From positions 62,001 through 126,000 of the forward strand of contig CAMNRH010000002.1 in assembly GCA_946552115.1 (NCBI GenBank): DNA of 64,000 bases, in the 5' to 3' direction. This DNA comes from an uncultured Lachnospiraceae bacterium. Lineage in GTDB: Bacteria; Bacillota; Clostridia; Lachnospirales; Lachnospiraceae. Of the stretch, positions 17,046-26,180 are shown one piece after another. Each line of letters opens with the position of its first letter. The first letter of the stretch is position 1. The notes under the pieces are model-generated. The model had not been told where the DNA came from and did not search any database. It worked only from the letters and a program-made list of their open reading frames with translations. The translations under genes and the position numbers were made by a program.

Positions 17046-17789
17046 ATGGGAATTCCGGTAAAACTTCAGGTGTTTGAAGGGCCGCTTGATTTGCTTTTGC
17101 ACCTGATTGATAAAAATAAAATTGACATTTATGATATTCCGATTGTGGAGATTACGAATCAGTATATGGACTATATCCGGGCGATGGAAAAAGAGGATTT
17201 GAATGTTATGAGTGAATTCCTCGTTATGGCGGCTACACTTCTGGATATCAAATGCAGGATGCTTCTCCCGAAAAAGCTGAATGAGGAGGGCGAGGAGGAT
17301 GACCCGAGACAGGAGCTTGTTGCTCAGCTTTTGGAATATAAGATGTACAAATATATGTCGTACGAGCTGAAAGACCGGCAGGTTGACGGGGAGCGTTCTT
17401 TATATAAGGCGCCGACGATTCCTGAGGAGGTGCTGGAGTATGTACAGCCGATTGATATGGATGAGCTTTTGGGGGATCTTACTTTAGCGAAATTAAATCA
17501 TATTTTTCGGGATGTAATGAAGCGGCAGGCAGATAAGATCGATCCTGTCCGCAGTAAATTCGGAAAGCTTGAGAAAGAGGAGGTAACGCTTCCGGAAAAG
17601 CTTATCTATGTCGCGGAATATGCAGCGGAGCATAAAAGCTTTTTATTCCGGGAGCTTTTGGAAAGGCAGAGCTCGAAGGTGCAGATTGTCGTAACGTTTC
17701 TGGCAGTGTTACAGCTTATGAAAGAGGGTGTCATTTCCATTTTGCAGGAACAGCCCTTTGAGGATATTCGGATTACATCGGTATCCTGA
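17046..17789 (+). CDS. scpA: Segregation and condensation protein A (kleisin)
   Basis: 247 residues; kleisin subunit that bridges SMC heads with ScpB during chromosome condensation and segregation. The family N-terminus is clear (FEGPLDLLLHLIDKNKIDIYDIPI), followed by the VMAATLLDIKCRMLLPK helix and a C-terminal winged helix that contacts SMC. ATG 17046 follows AAGGGGA by 5 bases; the 11-residue upstream extension is not conserved-looking. scpB follows 66 bases later. Confidence 0.95.
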   Translation: MGIPVKLQVFEGPLDLLLHLIDKNKIDIYDIPIVEITNQYMDYIRAMEKEDLNVMSEFLVMAATLLDIKCRMLLPKKLNEEGEEDDPRQELVAQLLEYKMYKYMSYELKDRQVDGERSLYKAPTIPEEVLEYVQPIDMDELLGDLTLAKLNHIFRDVMKRQADKIDPVRSKFGKLEKEEVTLPEKLIYVAEYAAEHKSFLFRELLERQSSKVQIVVTFLAVLQLMKEGVISILQEQPFEDIRITSVS

Positions 17790-17855
17790 TACGGAAAGAT
17801 AAGCAGAAATCTGTTGGTGTCATACATACATAAATATGAGAGTAGGAAAGGGAAC

Positions 17856-18434
17856 ATGGAACAGGTGGAGATTAATAAATTGGAGAGTATTATAGAGGCA
17901 ATCCTGTTTACAATGGGAGAATCTGTAGAGCTTGGAAAAATTGCCGCTGCTATCGGGCATGACGAAGCGACGACCAGAAAAATTATCCATCAGATGCAGG
18001 ATAAATACAGGGCGGATAACAGAGGCATTCATATTATAGAGCTTGAGGATTCTTTTCAGATGTGTACGAAAATTGAGATGTATGAATATCTGATTCGTGT
18101 TGCAAAGCAGCCAAGAAAGTATGTTCTTACAGACGTGCTTCTGGAAACGCTTTCGATTGTCGCCTATAAGCAGCCGGTCACAAAGCTTGAGATAGAGAAA
18201 ATCAGAGGTGTAAAATCAGATCATGCGGTAAATAAGCTGGTGGAATATAATCTTGTCTGTGAGGTAGGAAGACTGGATGCTCCGGGAAAGCCGATTCAGT
18301 TCGGAACAACAGAGGAATTTTTAAGAAGGTTCAGTATTCATTCGGTGGACGAGCTGCCGAGTATAAATCCGGAGCAGGTAGAGAGCTTTAAAGTAGAGGC
18401 GGAGGAGGAAATTCAGCTCCGGCTTAATGTATAA
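17856..18434 (+). CDS. scpB: Segregation and condensation protein B
   Basis: 192 residues; a dimeric partner of ScpA in the SMC complex, built of two winged helices. Typical stretches: LESIIEAILFTMGESVELGKIA at the start, then LETLSIVAYKQPVTKLEIEKIRGV and GRLDAPGKPIQFGTTEEFLRRF. The start at 17856 skips a 14-residue non-conserved extension. The order scpA-scpB-carboxypeptidase matches the scpA-scpB-dacB neighbourhood of Bacillus. Confidence 0.95.
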   Translation: MEQVEINKLESIIEAILFTMGESVELGKIAAAIGHDEATTRKIIHQMQDKYRADNRGIHIIELEDSFQMCTKIEMYEYLIRVAKQPRKYVLTDVLLETLSIVAYKQPVTKLEIEKIRGVKSDHAVNKLVEYNLVCEVGRLDAPGKPIQFGTTEEFLRRFSIHSVDELPSINPEQVESFKVEAEEEIQLRLNV

Positions 18435-18486
18435 ATAAAACGGCTGCATCATACATTGTTGTAATATGGTAGTGTAGGTGCGTGTA

Positions 18487-19716
18487 ATGAAAAAAAAATG
18501 GATGAGTGTCATCAGTCTGGTGTGCATTCTGTCCGTATGGGCGTGCCGTGTTCCCGTACAGGCACAGGAGACGGTGAATGAACCAGAACAGCTTTACGCC
18601 CAGTCGGCGGTTCTTATGGATGCAGACAGCGGGCGTATTTTGTTTGGAAAGGAAGCGGATAAGAAGCGTCCGATGGCAAGTACGACAAAGATTATGACCT
18701 GTATTCTGGCATTGGAGAATATGAAAGGCGATCAGGTGGCGGAAGCTTCCTCTTATGCCGCCGGACAGCCGGAGGTACATCTGGGTGTCCGTGCGGGAGA
18801 GCGGTACTATATCCGGGACATTCTTTATTCTCTCATGCTGGAATCCCATAATGACAGCGCAGTTATTGTCGCGGAGGGAATTGCCGGAACGGTGGAACAA
18901 TTTGCGGTGCTGATGAATGAAAAGGCAGAGGAGCTTGGATGCCGGGATACTCATTTTGTCACGCCAAACGGATTGGATGGGGAGGATGACGGCGGAATTC
19001 ATTCTACGACGGCTTCCGATCTTGCAAGAATTATGAAGTATTGTATTATGGACTCCCCGGAAAAGGATGAATTTTTAAAAATTACAAGGACAGGGAGCTA
19101 TCAGTTTACAGATATGAAAAAGAATCGTTCCTTTTCCTGTAATAACCATAATGCCTTTCTGGGTATGATGGAGGGTGCGTTGTCCGGAAAAACAGGATTT
19201 ACCGCAGACGCAGGATACTGCTATGTGGGGGCCTTAGAGCGGAGCGGAAGGACGTTTATTGTGGCGCTTCTCGCCTGCGGTTGGCCGAATCATAAAGGGT
19301 ATAAATGGAAAGATACCCGTTCGCTTATGGAATACGGACTTGCCAATTATGAATACCGGGACGTGTGGGAGGAGGTTCCGGCAGAGGAGGTTCCGGTGAA
19401 AGGCGGTATTTCCGGGACGGATATCTATGAGAAAGATGCGGTTGTTCCAATAGGACTTGAGGAGGAAAGCCTGAATGATTGTAAGGACAGGAAAGAGCTT
19501 TTGGTTCTTTTGCGTGCGGATGAGACAGTAGAGGTTACAAGGAAGACGGAAAAAGGTTTCAAGGCTCCGGTAAAAAAAGGCGTATATGCGGGAGAGGTTA
19601 CGTATATGCTGAAAGGAGAAGCCCTTGCATCCTACCGGCTTGCGACCCTTAAGGAAGTCGGAAAAAGAGATTTCGGATGGTGTTTCAGGCAAATCTTGAA
19701 GCAGCTTTGCTTTTGA
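18487..19716 (+). CDS. D-alanyl-D-alanine carboxypeptidase (PBP5 family; DacB-like by position)
   Basis: 409 residues, exported by a signal peptide (1 to about 27, ending VQAQE). Catalytic motifs: STTK at 65-68 (S65), SHN at 120-122, KTG at 235-237. A C-terminal PBP5-like domain and a hydrophobic/basic tail follow. It is the second such enzyme in the window, only distantly similar to the one at 12052. Gene order after scpAB resembles Bacillus, where dacB modifies spore cortex, so a sporulation role is possible but unproven. ATG 18487 is preferred over GTG 18478; the ribosome site is weak (AGGTG). The next gene starts 39 bases later. Confidence 0.9.
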   Translation: MKKKWMSVISLVCILSVWACRVPVQAQETVNEPEQLYAQSAVLMDADSGRILFGKEADKKRPMASTTKIMTCILALENMKGDQVAEASSYAAGQPEVHLGVRAGERYYIRDILYSLMLESHNDSAVIVAEGIAGTVEQFAVLMNEKAEELGCRDTHFVTPNGLDGEDDGGIHSTTASDLARIMKYCIMDSPEKDEFLKITRTGSYQFTDMKKNRSFSCNNHNAFLGMMEGALSGKTGFTADAGYCYVGALERSGRTFIVALLACGWPNHKGYKWKDTRSLMEYGLANYEYRDVWEEVPAEEVPVKGGISGTDIYEKDAVVPIGLEEESLNDCKDRKELLVLLRADETVEVTRKTEKGFKAPVKKGVYAGEVTYMLKGEALASYRLATLKEVGKRDFGWCFRQILKQLCF

Positions 19717-19755
19717 AAAAGAACAGGAACAGATAAATGACAGGAGGTACTGATG

Positions 19756-21459
19756 ATGCGGAAAAAATGGTGGAACGATAAGGTGGTATACCAGATTTAT
19801 CCAAAGAGCTTCTACGACAGTAACGGAGACGGTATCGGAGATTTAAGAGGAGTGATTGAAAAGCTTGATTATTTAAAGCGGCTTGGAATTGATTTGATAT
19901 GGCTGTCTCCGATTTATCAGTCTCCTTTCGTGGATCAGGGATATGATATTTCCGATTACTATAAAATCGGTGAGGAGTTCGGAACAATGGAGGAGTTTGA
20001 GGAGCTTTTATCCGAGGCAAAGAAACGGGATATGGGAATTGTGATGGATTTGGTAGTGAATCACTGCTCCGATAAGCATGAATGGTTCCAGACGGCACTT
20101 AAGGATCCCTGCGGGGAATATGGAAATTATTTTTATTTTATAAAGGGTAAAAATGGAGAAAGGCCGAATAATGCCCGTTCTTATTTTGGAGGAAGCATTT
20201 GGGAGGAGGTGCCGGGAACCGGGCTTTATTATCTTCATATGTTTGCTAAGGAGCAGCCGGATCTGAACTGGGAAAATCCGGCGGTACGGGAGAAAATATA
20301 TGAAATGATTAACTGGTGGCTCGAAAAAGGAATTGCGGGTTTTCGAATTGACGCGATTATTAATATTAAAAAGGACATTTCCTTTCCGAACTTTCCAGCA
20401 GACGGGCCGGACGGACTGTATACCGGAACGAAAATGATTGAATCGGCGGAAGGAATCGGAGAATTTTTAGGGGAAATGAAAGAAAAGGCTTTTGCACCTC
20501 ATCATGCGTTTACGGTGGGAGAAGTATTTAATATGAAAGAGGGGGAACTTGAAAAGTTTGTCGGGGACGACGGGTATTTTTCGACAATGTTTGATTTTGC
20601 ACCTCATGTGCAGGCGCAGGAGGGAGCGCACGGATGGTACGATATGAAGCCTGTGAATTTCGAAAAATGGAAAGCGACAATTATCACGTCGCAGCTTGAG
20701 GGACAGGGACGTGTCTTTCTTGCAAATATTATTGAGAACCATGATGAACCCCGGGGAGCAAGCCGTTATCTTCCGGAGTATGCAAGAAATCCGGACGGGA
20801 TTAAAATGCTTGGGACAGTAAATCTTTTGCTTCGGGGAATCCCGTTTTTGTATCAGGGACAGGAAATCGGAATGAGAAACTGCCCTATGGGCGATATTTG
20901 TGAATATGATGATTTGGAGACGAAAAACCAGTATCATATGGCGCTTGCGGCGGGACTTACGAAAGAAGAAGCGCTTAAGGCCTGCGCCCGGTATAGCAGA
21001 GATAACGCACGTACGCCGATGCAGTGGAATGACGGATCTCAGGCAGGCTTTACGACAGGGACGCCATGGCTTCGGGTTCATGATAATTATAAGGAAATTA
21101 ACGTGGAGGCACAGGAGAAGGACAGGCATTCGGTTCTGAATTATTACCGCAGCCTGATTGCCCTCAGAAAGAACAGGGAATGGAAAGAGGTATTTGTATT
21201 CGGTGAGTTTGTTCCGGTGTATGAAAATCTGAAGGGCGTATTAGCATTTTACAGAATAGCAGGGAGCAGAAAAGCGCTGGTACTTACAAACTTTGGAAGA
21301 ACGGAAAAGGAGATTGCGCTGGAAAGTGCGCCGGGGTCTGTGCTGCTTGCAAATATGGAGCGAAAGGAATTACAGGGTAAGACGCTTATTTTGCGGTCAT
21401 GTGAGGCTATTGTGATAGAGATGCAGGGAAACCTTGACGTGCGGGGCGTCCCATGTTAA
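19756..21459 (+). CDS. GH13 alpha-glucosidase (oligo-1,6-glucosidase/maltase group)
   Basis: 567 residues, no signal peptide, so it cleaves imported oligosaccharides in the cytosol. The (beta/alpha)8 domain carries nucleophile D199 in GFRIDAI, acid/base E256 in VGEVF and the transition-state Asp D330 in ENHDEPR. Calcium-site and region V features (DSNGDGIGDLRG, PDLNWENP) are typical of GH13 subfamily 31 and its neighbours. Residue 200 is Ala, where oligo-1,6-glucosidases have Val and maltases Thr, so linkage preference cannot be read. Two ATGs lie side by side; 19756 has AGGAGG 8 bases upstream. No dedicated sugar transporter is adjacent. Confidence 0.9.
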   Translation: MRKKWWNDKVVYQIYPKSFYDSNGDGIGDLRGVIEKLDYLKRLGIDLIWLSPIYQSPFVDQGYDISDYYKIGEEFGTMEEFEELLSEAKKRDMGIVMDLVVNHCSDKHEWFQTALKDPCGEYGNYFYFIKGKNGERPNNARSYFGGSIWEEVPGTGLYYLHMFAKEQPDLNWENPAVREKIYEMINWWLEKGIAGFRIDAIINIKKDISFPNFPADGPDGLYTGTKMIESAEGIGEFLGEMKEKAFAPHHAFTVGEVFNMKEGELEKFVGDDGYFSTMFDFAPHVQAQEGAHGWYDMKPVNFEKWKATIITSQLEGQGRVFLANIIENHDEPRGASRYLPEYARNPDGIKMLGTVNLLLRGIPFLYQGQEIGMRNCPMGDICEYDDLETKNQYHMALAAGLTKEEALKACARYSRDNARTPMQWNDGSQAGFTTGTPWLRVHDNYKEINVEAQEKDRHSVLNYYRSLIALRKNREWKEVFVFGEFVPVYENLKGVLAFYRIAGSRKALVLTNFGRTEKEIALESAPGSVLLANMERKELQGKTLILRSCEAIVIEMQGNLDVRGVPC

Positions 21460-21510
21460 AGTAATTTTGTTGAGGGTAATATTTCTATTCTTTTTTTCAT
21501 TATTTTGCTA

Positions 21511-21539
21511 TTGACAATTTCGGACAATTATAATACTAT
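21511..21539 (+). promoter_or_regulatory. recA promoter
   Basis: TTGACA at 21511 and TACTAT at 21534 with a 17-base spacer. The start of transcription would fall about 6 bases before the LexA box. Confidence 0.7.
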
Positions 21540-21551
21540 ATTAACAGATTA

Positions 21552-21565
21552 CGAACATTCGTTCG
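21552..21565 (+). promoter_or_regulatory. LexA (SOS) box of recA
   Basis: CGAAC-ATTC-GTTCG is a perfect match to the Gram-positive LexA/DinR consensus CGAAC-N4-GTTCG. Its place just after the promoter means bound LexA blocks recA transcription until DNA damage. Confidence 0.93.
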
Positions 21566-21587
21566 GAAACGAAAAGGAGAATTAATC

Positions 21588-22670
21588 ATGGCAGGTAATG
21601 AGGATAAGAAAAAAGCGTTAGACGCTGCGATAGCGAAATTAGAAAAGGATTTTGGAAAAGGAACCGTTATGAAATTGGGTGATCCGGCGGCGCAGGTCGC
21701 CGTGGAGACGATTCCGACAGGAGCCTTAAGCCTGGACATTGCGCTTGGCCTGGGCGGTGTTCCGAGAGGGCGTATCGTAGAGGTTTACGGACCGGAATCA
21801 AGCGGCAAGACGACGGTTGCGCTTCATATGATTTCGGAGGTTCAAAAAAGGGGAGGCATTGCGGGCTTCATTGATGCGGAGCATGCGCTGGATCCCGTAT
21901 ATGCAAAAAATATCGGAGTAGATATTGACGAATTGTACATTTCGCAGCCAGACAGCGGAGATCAGGCACTTGAGATTGCGGAGACGATGGTCCGCTCAGG
22001 AGCGATGGATATTGTTGTAATAGATTCGGTAGCCGCTCTTGTGCCGCGTCAGGAGATCGAAGGCGATATGGGAGATTCCCATGTGGGTCTTCAGGCAAGG
22101 CTGATGTCTCAGGCGCTTCGGAAGCTTACGCCGGTTATCAGCAAGTCTAACTGTGTTGTAATCTTTATCAATCAGCTTCGTGAAAAGGTAGGTGTAATGT
22201 TCGGAAATCCGGAGACGACAACCGGAGGACGGGCACTAAAGTTTTATGCCTCAATAAGGATGGATGTCAGAAGAATCGAAACGCTGAAGCAGAGCGGGGA
22301 GATGATTGGAAACAGAACCCGCGTCAAGGTTGTAAAGAATAAGATTGCCCCTCCGTTTAAGGAAGCGGAATTCGACATTATGTTTGGAAAAGGGATTTCC
22401 AGGGAAGGGGACATTTTGGATCTTGCAGTGGAGCTTGGGCTTGTGAATAAGAGCGGCGCGTGGTTTTCTTATAACGGTGATAAAATCGGACAGGGACGGG
22501 AGAATGCAAAGATCTATCTTTCCGAGCATAAAGAGGCGATGGAGATTCTGGATGCAAAAATTCGTGCGCACTACAACTTTGACGGAGCCGCGTCAGGGGA
22601 AAAAGCAGGGCCGGAGCAGACAGAGAAACCGGCAGGAAAGAAGAAAAAAGAAGAAAAGGCAGAGGAGTAG
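21588..22670 (+). CDS. recA: Recombinase RecA
   Basis: 360 residues; ATP-dependent strand-exchange filament, and co-protease that triggers LexA self-cleavage. Walker A is GPESSGKTT (about 66-74); the family signature [13 protein letters not shown] is present, with loops L1/L2 and the [19 protein letters not shown] stretch intact. The C-terminal tail is Lys/Glu-rich ([10 protein letters not shown]). The start has AAAAGGAG upstream. The operator at 21552 makes it SOS-regulated, and recX follows 3 bases after the stop. Confidence 0.98.
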   Translation: MAGNEDKKKALDAAIAKLEKDFGKGTVMKLGDPAAQVAVETIPTGALSLDIALGLGGVPRGRIVEVYGPESSGKTTVALHMISEVQKRGGIAGFIDAEHALDPVYAKNIGVDIDELYISQPDSGDQALEIAETMVRSGAMDIVVIDSVAALVPRQEIEGDMGDSHVGLQARLMSQALRKLTPVISKSNCVVIFINQLREKVGVMFGNPETTTGGRALKFYASIRMDVRRIETLKQSGEMIGNRTRVKVVKNKIAPPFKEAEFDIMFGKGISREGDILDLAVELGLVNKSGAWFSYNGDKIGQGRENAKIYLSEHKEAMEILDAKIRAHYNFDGAASGEKAGPEQTEKPAGKKKKEEKAEE

Positions 22671-22673
22671 CAG

Positions 22674-23276
22674 ATGGTTGTCACAAGGACAGAGGCTGTG
22701 ACAAAGACGAAATATAAGGTGTACATAGACGGACAGTTCGCCTTTGTATTATACAAAGGCGAACTGTCTCGTTATCACGTAATAGAAGGGCAGAAGCTTT
22801 CTGAAGAGGCTTATGAGAAAATCCGGGGTGAGATTCTCACGAAGCGGGCGAAGCTTCGGGCTATGCATCTTTTGAATGCTATGGGGCGAACAGAATCACA
22901 GCTTACGGAAAAATTAAAGCAGGGAGGCTATCCGGAGGATATTGTTAAAGAGGCGCTCGCTTATGTAAAATCCTTTGGCTATGTCGATGATATCAATTAT
23001 GCGAGGAATTTTATCGATCACCGAAAGGACAAAAAAAGCAGGAAAGAAATCGTGATGCTTCTGAGAGGGAAAGGGGTTTCCGATGAGGATATCGAACGGG
23101 CGATGGAGGAGTGTTATGAGAAAGAGACGGCTGTGCTGGCAATTGAGAAGCTCATGAGAAAGCGCCGTTATGTTCCGGGTGAGGCCTCTTATGAGGGGAA
23201 GCAAAAATTTATGGCATATTTGATGCGTAAGGGTTTTTCCTATGACGATGTATGCCGTGCATTGGAGAATGGTTAA
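22674..23276 (+). CDS. recX: Regulatory protein RecX
   Basis: 200 residues made of small three-helix repeats that fit into the RecA filament groove and limit its activity. Recognisable stretches: LLNAMGRTESQLTEKLKQGGYPEDIV, GYVDDINYARNFIDHR and FMAYLMRKGFSYDDV. The ribosome site GAGGAG lies within the end of recA, so translation is coupled. Bases 22732-22768 of its coding sequence form an almost perfect palindrome, which could restrain expression relative to recA. Confidence 0.93.
   Translation: MVVTRTEAVTKTKYKVYIDGQFAFVLYKGELSRYHVIEGQKLSEEAYEKIRGEILTKRAKLRAMHLLNAMGRTESQLTEKLKQGGYPEDIVKEALAYVKSFGYVDDINYARNFIDHRKDKKSRKEIVMLLRGKGVSDEDIERAMEECYEKETAVLAIEKLMRKRRYVPGEASYEGKQKFMAYLMRKGFSYDDVCRALENG
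22732..22768. repeat. 37-base perfect inverted repeat inside recX
   Basis: The 18-base arms (22732-22749 and 22751-22768) are exact reverse complements with one central base; the left arm starts GACAGTTCGCC. It begins 59 bases into recX and encodes roughly residues 20 to 32. In RNA it would form a very stable hairpin. No T run follows. Possible roles are translational braking, RNA processing or partial termination after recA. Confidence 0.85.
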
Positions 23277-23283
23277 CTGGTGC

Positions 23284-23312
23284 TTGACATTTGTCCGAAA
23301 AAAGTATAGAAT
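23284..23312 (+). promoter_or_regulatory. rny promoter
   Basis: TTGACA at 23284 and TAGAAT at 23307, spacer 17 bases. Confidence 0.7.
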
Positions 23313-23359
23313 TTAGGTGTTGTATTTGTACAATGAAAACTAAATAAGGAGGTGCTCCT

Positions 23360-24916
23360 GTGCCGAATGGAATCATGATTGCTGTAGCGGTTGTTGTGCT
23401 TGTCATTGCAGCGGCGGTTGTCAGTCATTTTGTTACGGTTTCCAATTTGAGAAAAAATGCGGAAAGCAAGATTGGAAATGCGGAGAGCAAGGCGAGAGAA
23501 ATTATTGATGACGCAGTAAAAACGGCCGAGGCGAAAAAGAAGGAGTCTCTCTTGGAAATTAAGGAAGAGTCTATCAAGAATAAAAATGAGCTTGAGAAAG
23601 AGACGAAGGAACGCAGAGCAGAGCTACAACGGTATGAAAAGCGTGTACTTTCCAAGGAAGAGGCTTTGGACAAAAAGGCGGATGCAATTGAGAAGCGTGA
23701 AGCGGGATTTGCAGCAAAGGAAGAACATTTACGTCAGCGCGAACTGAAAGTCGACGAGCTGAGTAAGCAAAGGGTACAGGAACTAGAAAGAATCTCAGGA
23801 CTTACCTCCGAACAGGCAAAAGAATATTTGTTAAAAACTGTTGAAGATGATGTAAAGCATGATACAGCCAGGCTGGTAAAAGAGCTGGAAGCTCAGGCGA
23901 AGGAAGATGCAGACAAAAAGGCAAGAGAGTATATTGTTACTGCAATCCAGCGCTGTGCGGCAGATCATGTGGCAGAAACTACAATTTCGGTTGTTCAGCT
24001 TCCAAGCGACGAGATGAAAGGGAGAATTATCGGAAGAGAAGGGCGCAATATCCGTACGTTGGAGACAATGACAGGTGTTGAGCTGATTATTGACGATACC
24101 CCGGAGGCTGTAGTATTATCAGGGTTTGACCCGATAAGAAGAGAAGTTGCAAGAATTGCGCTCGAAAAATTAATTGTCGACGGACGTATTCATCCGGCAA
24201 GAATTGAGGAGATGGTTGAAAAAGCGCAGAAAGAAGTAGAAGCAATGATACGTGAAGAAGGAGAAGCGGCGGCGCTGGAAGTGGGCGTTCACGGGATCCA
24301 TCCGGAGCTGATTAAGCTTTTGGGACGGATGAAGTTCAGGACAAGCTACGGTCAGAATGCATTGAAGCATTCTGCGGAAGTGGCTCAGTTGTCAGGACTT
24401 CTTGCCGGCGAGATTGGTCTTGATGTCAGAGTGGCAAAGAGAGCAGGTCTTTTGCACGATATCGGAAAATCGATTGACCATGATGTAGAGGGTTCTCATA
24501 TTCAGATTGGTGTTGATCTCTGTAGAAAGTACAAGGAATCGGCAACGGTTATTAATGCGGTTGAGGCTCATCATGGCGACGTAGAACCGGAAACTTTGAT
24601 TGCATGCGTAGTACAGGCGGCGGATACGATTTCTGCAGCACGTCCGGGTGCAAGAAGGGAAACGTTAGAAACATACACAAACAGGTTGAAACAATTAGAA
24701 GAAATCACCAATCAATTTAAGGGTGTGGAGAAATCTTTTGCAATTCAGGCAGGTAGAGAGATTCGTGTTATGGTAGTTCCAGAGCAGGTATCTGATGCAG
24801 ATATGGTATTAATGGCCAGAGATATCGCAAAGCAGATTGAATATGAGCTTGAGTATCCAGGTCAGATTAAGGTCAATGTAATACGGGAATCACGTGTTAC
24901 AGACTATGCCAAGTAG
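23360..24916 (+). CDS. rny: Ribonuclease Y
   Basis: 518 residues; membrane-tethered endoribonuclease that starts decay of many messages in Firmicutes. Domains in order: an N-terminal membrane helix (about 5-25), a long Lys/Glu-rich coiled coil (about 30-150), a KH domain ([14 protein letters not shown]), and an HD domain with [11 protein letters not shown] and EAHHGD metal-binding motifs. It uses a GTG start with AAGGAGG 7 bases upstream. It has its own promoter and terminator. Confidence 0.97.
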   Translation: MPNGIMIAVAVVVLVIAAAVVSHFVTVSNLRKNAESKIGNAESKAREIIDDAVKTAEAKKKESLLEIKEESIKNKNELEKETKERRAELQRYEKRVLSKEEALDKKADAIEKREAGFAAKEEHLRQRELKVDELSKQRVQELERISGLTSEQAKEYLLKTVEDDVKHDTARLVKELEAQAKEDADKKAREYIVTAIQRCAADHVAETTISVVQLPSDEMKGRIIGREGRNIRTLETMTGVELIIDDTPEAVVLSGFDPIRREVARIALEKLIVDGRIHPARIEEMVEKAQKEVEAMIREEGEAAALEVGVHGIHPELIKLLGRMKFRTSYGQNALKHSAEVAQLSGLLAGEIGLDVRVAKRAGLLHDIGKSIDHDVEGSHIQIGVDLCRKYKESATVINAVEAHHGDVEPETLIACVVQAADTISAARPGARRETLETYTNRLKQLEEITNQFKGVEKSFAIQAGREIRVMVVPEQVSDADMVLMARDIAKQIEYELEYPGQIKVNVIRESRVTDYAK

Positions 24917-24934
24917 AAGATAAATGTAGATGAA

Positions 24935-24982
24935 AGCTTGAAAATTCGATGTTTAATATACCCGGATTTTCAGGCTTTTATA
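24935..24982 (+). terminator. Terminator of rny
   Basis: AGCTTGAAAATTCG pairs with CGGATTTTCAGGCT (two G-U wobbles) and is followed by TTTTATAT. Confidence 0.7.
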
Positions 24983-25009
24983 TATTACCGGTAATTGAAA
25001 GGAAAGGGA

Positions 25010-25555
25010 ATGGAAATGAGTGAAGAAATCAGACGTGTGAAAAGAGAGCTTGCTTATCATGGTACAGTTGTGGATGTTTATAAGGATTATATGGAATTTG
25101 CAAATGGGAGTACGGAGGAATGGGATTATATCCACCATAACGGCGCGGCAGCGGTTATTCCGGTGATGGAGGACGGACGGATTCTGATGGTAACGCAGTT
25201 TCGCAATGCACTGGACCGTTATACGCTTGAAATCCCTGCGGGAAAGCTTGACACGAAAGAGGAGCCGGGAATTGAATGTGCGGCAAGAGAGCTTGAGGAA
25301 GAGACAGGCTATAAATCTGAGAATCTGGAATGGCTGATAACACTGCGCACGACAGTAGCAATTTGTAATGAGAAGATAGATATTTTTGTGGCAAAGGATT
25401 TAATGCCCTCAAAGCAGAAGCTTGATGAAGGAGAATACGTAACTGTAAAAGCGTATACGCTTAAGGAATTGAAAGAAAAAATCTACTCGGGAGAGATAGA
25501 GGATTCCAAGACCGTATCTGCGGTTCTTGCCTATGCAGATAAATATGTGAAATAA
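25010..25555 (+). CDS. NUDIX hydrolase, ADP-ribose pyrophosphatase type
   Basis: 181 residues; hydrolyses ADP-ribose or related nucleoside diphosphate compounds to AMP and ribose 5-phosphate. The Nudix box is readable as GKLDTKEEPGIECAARELEE followed by ETGY. It has one more residue than the textbook GX5EX7REUXEEXGU spacing, a variation I believe is seen in related Clostridia proteins. The upstream IPAG and the QFRNALDRYTLE stretch fit the ADP-ribose subgroup. ATG 25010 is chosen, though 25016 is equally possible; the region is rich in GGA. In Bacillus, nudF is close to spoIIM, as here. Confidence 0.88.
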   Translation: MEMSEEIRRVKRELAYHGTVVDVYKDYMEFANGSTEEWDYIHHNGAAAVIPVMEDGRILMVTQFRNALDRYTLEIPAGKLDTKEEPGIECAARELEEETGYKSENLEWLITLRTTVAICNEKIDIFVAKDLMPSKQKLDEGEYVTVKAYTLKELKEKIYSGEIEDSKTVSAVLAYADKYVK

Positions 25556-25583
25556 GAATATATTAAAATACCCGGCATATAAT
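25556..25583 (+). promoter_or_regulatory. Possible sporulation sigma-E promoter of spoIIM
   Basis: GAATATA (25556-25562) and CATATAAT (25576-25583) are 13 bases apart and resemble the Bacillus sigma-E pattern KMATATT/CATACAHT. The -10 TATAAT also fits sigma-A, but no -35 box stands at the right distance. Confidence 0.35.
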
Positions 25584-25612
25584 GAAGTATCTTGGCTGAG
25601 GAGGTTTTTGGG

Positions 25613-26152
25613 GTGAAGATACGGGAAAACAAAAAGTATTTTGTTTTATGTTATATGGCGGGTTTTTTTATCGGTATTCTATATGCAAATCTTGTATCGG
25701 GGGATTACATAGCAAGTATTGGGATTTTGGATGACTATTTTTTGGAGCAATATGTACAGATGGAGCTTAATACAGCAGAATTTCTATGGTATGCGGCGTA
25801 TTTGAGACTGCTTCCGGTTATGCTTCTGTTTGCAGCCGGCTGTACGAAGCTTAGAAAAGGAGCGGCGCTTGCCTACATTGTATGGACAGGCTTTTCAAGC
25901 GGCATGATTCTTGTTACGGCGGTGATGAAGATGGGGGTTAAAGGAATTATACTGTGCCTTCTCTGTCTGCTGCCGCAGTTTATCTGTTATGTTGCCGGAT
26001 ATTTGATGCTTCTGTGGTTTTTGTTTGCGTATCCGGCGGTGCGGTGGAACGTGTCAAAAACAGTGTGTTTTGCACTGTTTATGCTGACGGGTATTTTACT
26101 GGAATGCTATGTAAATCCGGTTATTGTAAAAATGTTTCTTAGAACACTGTAA
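25613..26152 (+). CDS. spoIIM: SpoIIM-like sporulation membrane protein
   Basis: 179 residues with about five membrane helices and an Asn/Glu-containing extracytoplasmic loop after the first helix (about 30-55). In Bacillus, SpoIIM works with SpoIID and SpoIIP in peptidoglycan remodelling during engulfment. The assignment rests on topology, weak sequence resemblance (AGFFIGILYANLVSGDY, then FLWYAAYLRLLP) and position next to the NUDIX gene, as in Bacillus. The GTG at 25613 has GAGGAGG 8 bases upstream, which rules out the TTG at 25592. It converges on spoVB. Confidence 0.65.
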   Translation: MKIRENKKYFVLCYMAGFFIGILYANLVSGDYIASIGILDDYFLEQYVQMELNTAEFLWYAAYLRLLPVMLLFAAGCTKLRKGAALAYIVWTGFSSGMILVTAVMKMGVKGIILCLLCLLPQFICYVAGYLMLLWFLFAYPAVRWNVSKTVCFALFMLTGILLECYVNPVIVKMFLRTL

Positions 26153-26154
26153 AA

Positions 26155-26174
26155 GGAGCCGTTGTTTCGGCTCC
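26155..26174. terminator. Hairpin between convergent spoIIM and spoVB
   Basis: GGAGCCG pairs with CGGCTCC around a 6-base loop. On the minus strand it is followed by TTTTACAG, so it suits spoVB better than spoIIM. Confidence 0.55.
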
Positions 26175-26180
26175 CGGTAT

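Noticed and set aside
21529-21534. TATAAT as the recA -10 box
   Set aside because: It is only 12 bases from TTGACA; TACTAT at 21534 has the normal 17-base distance.
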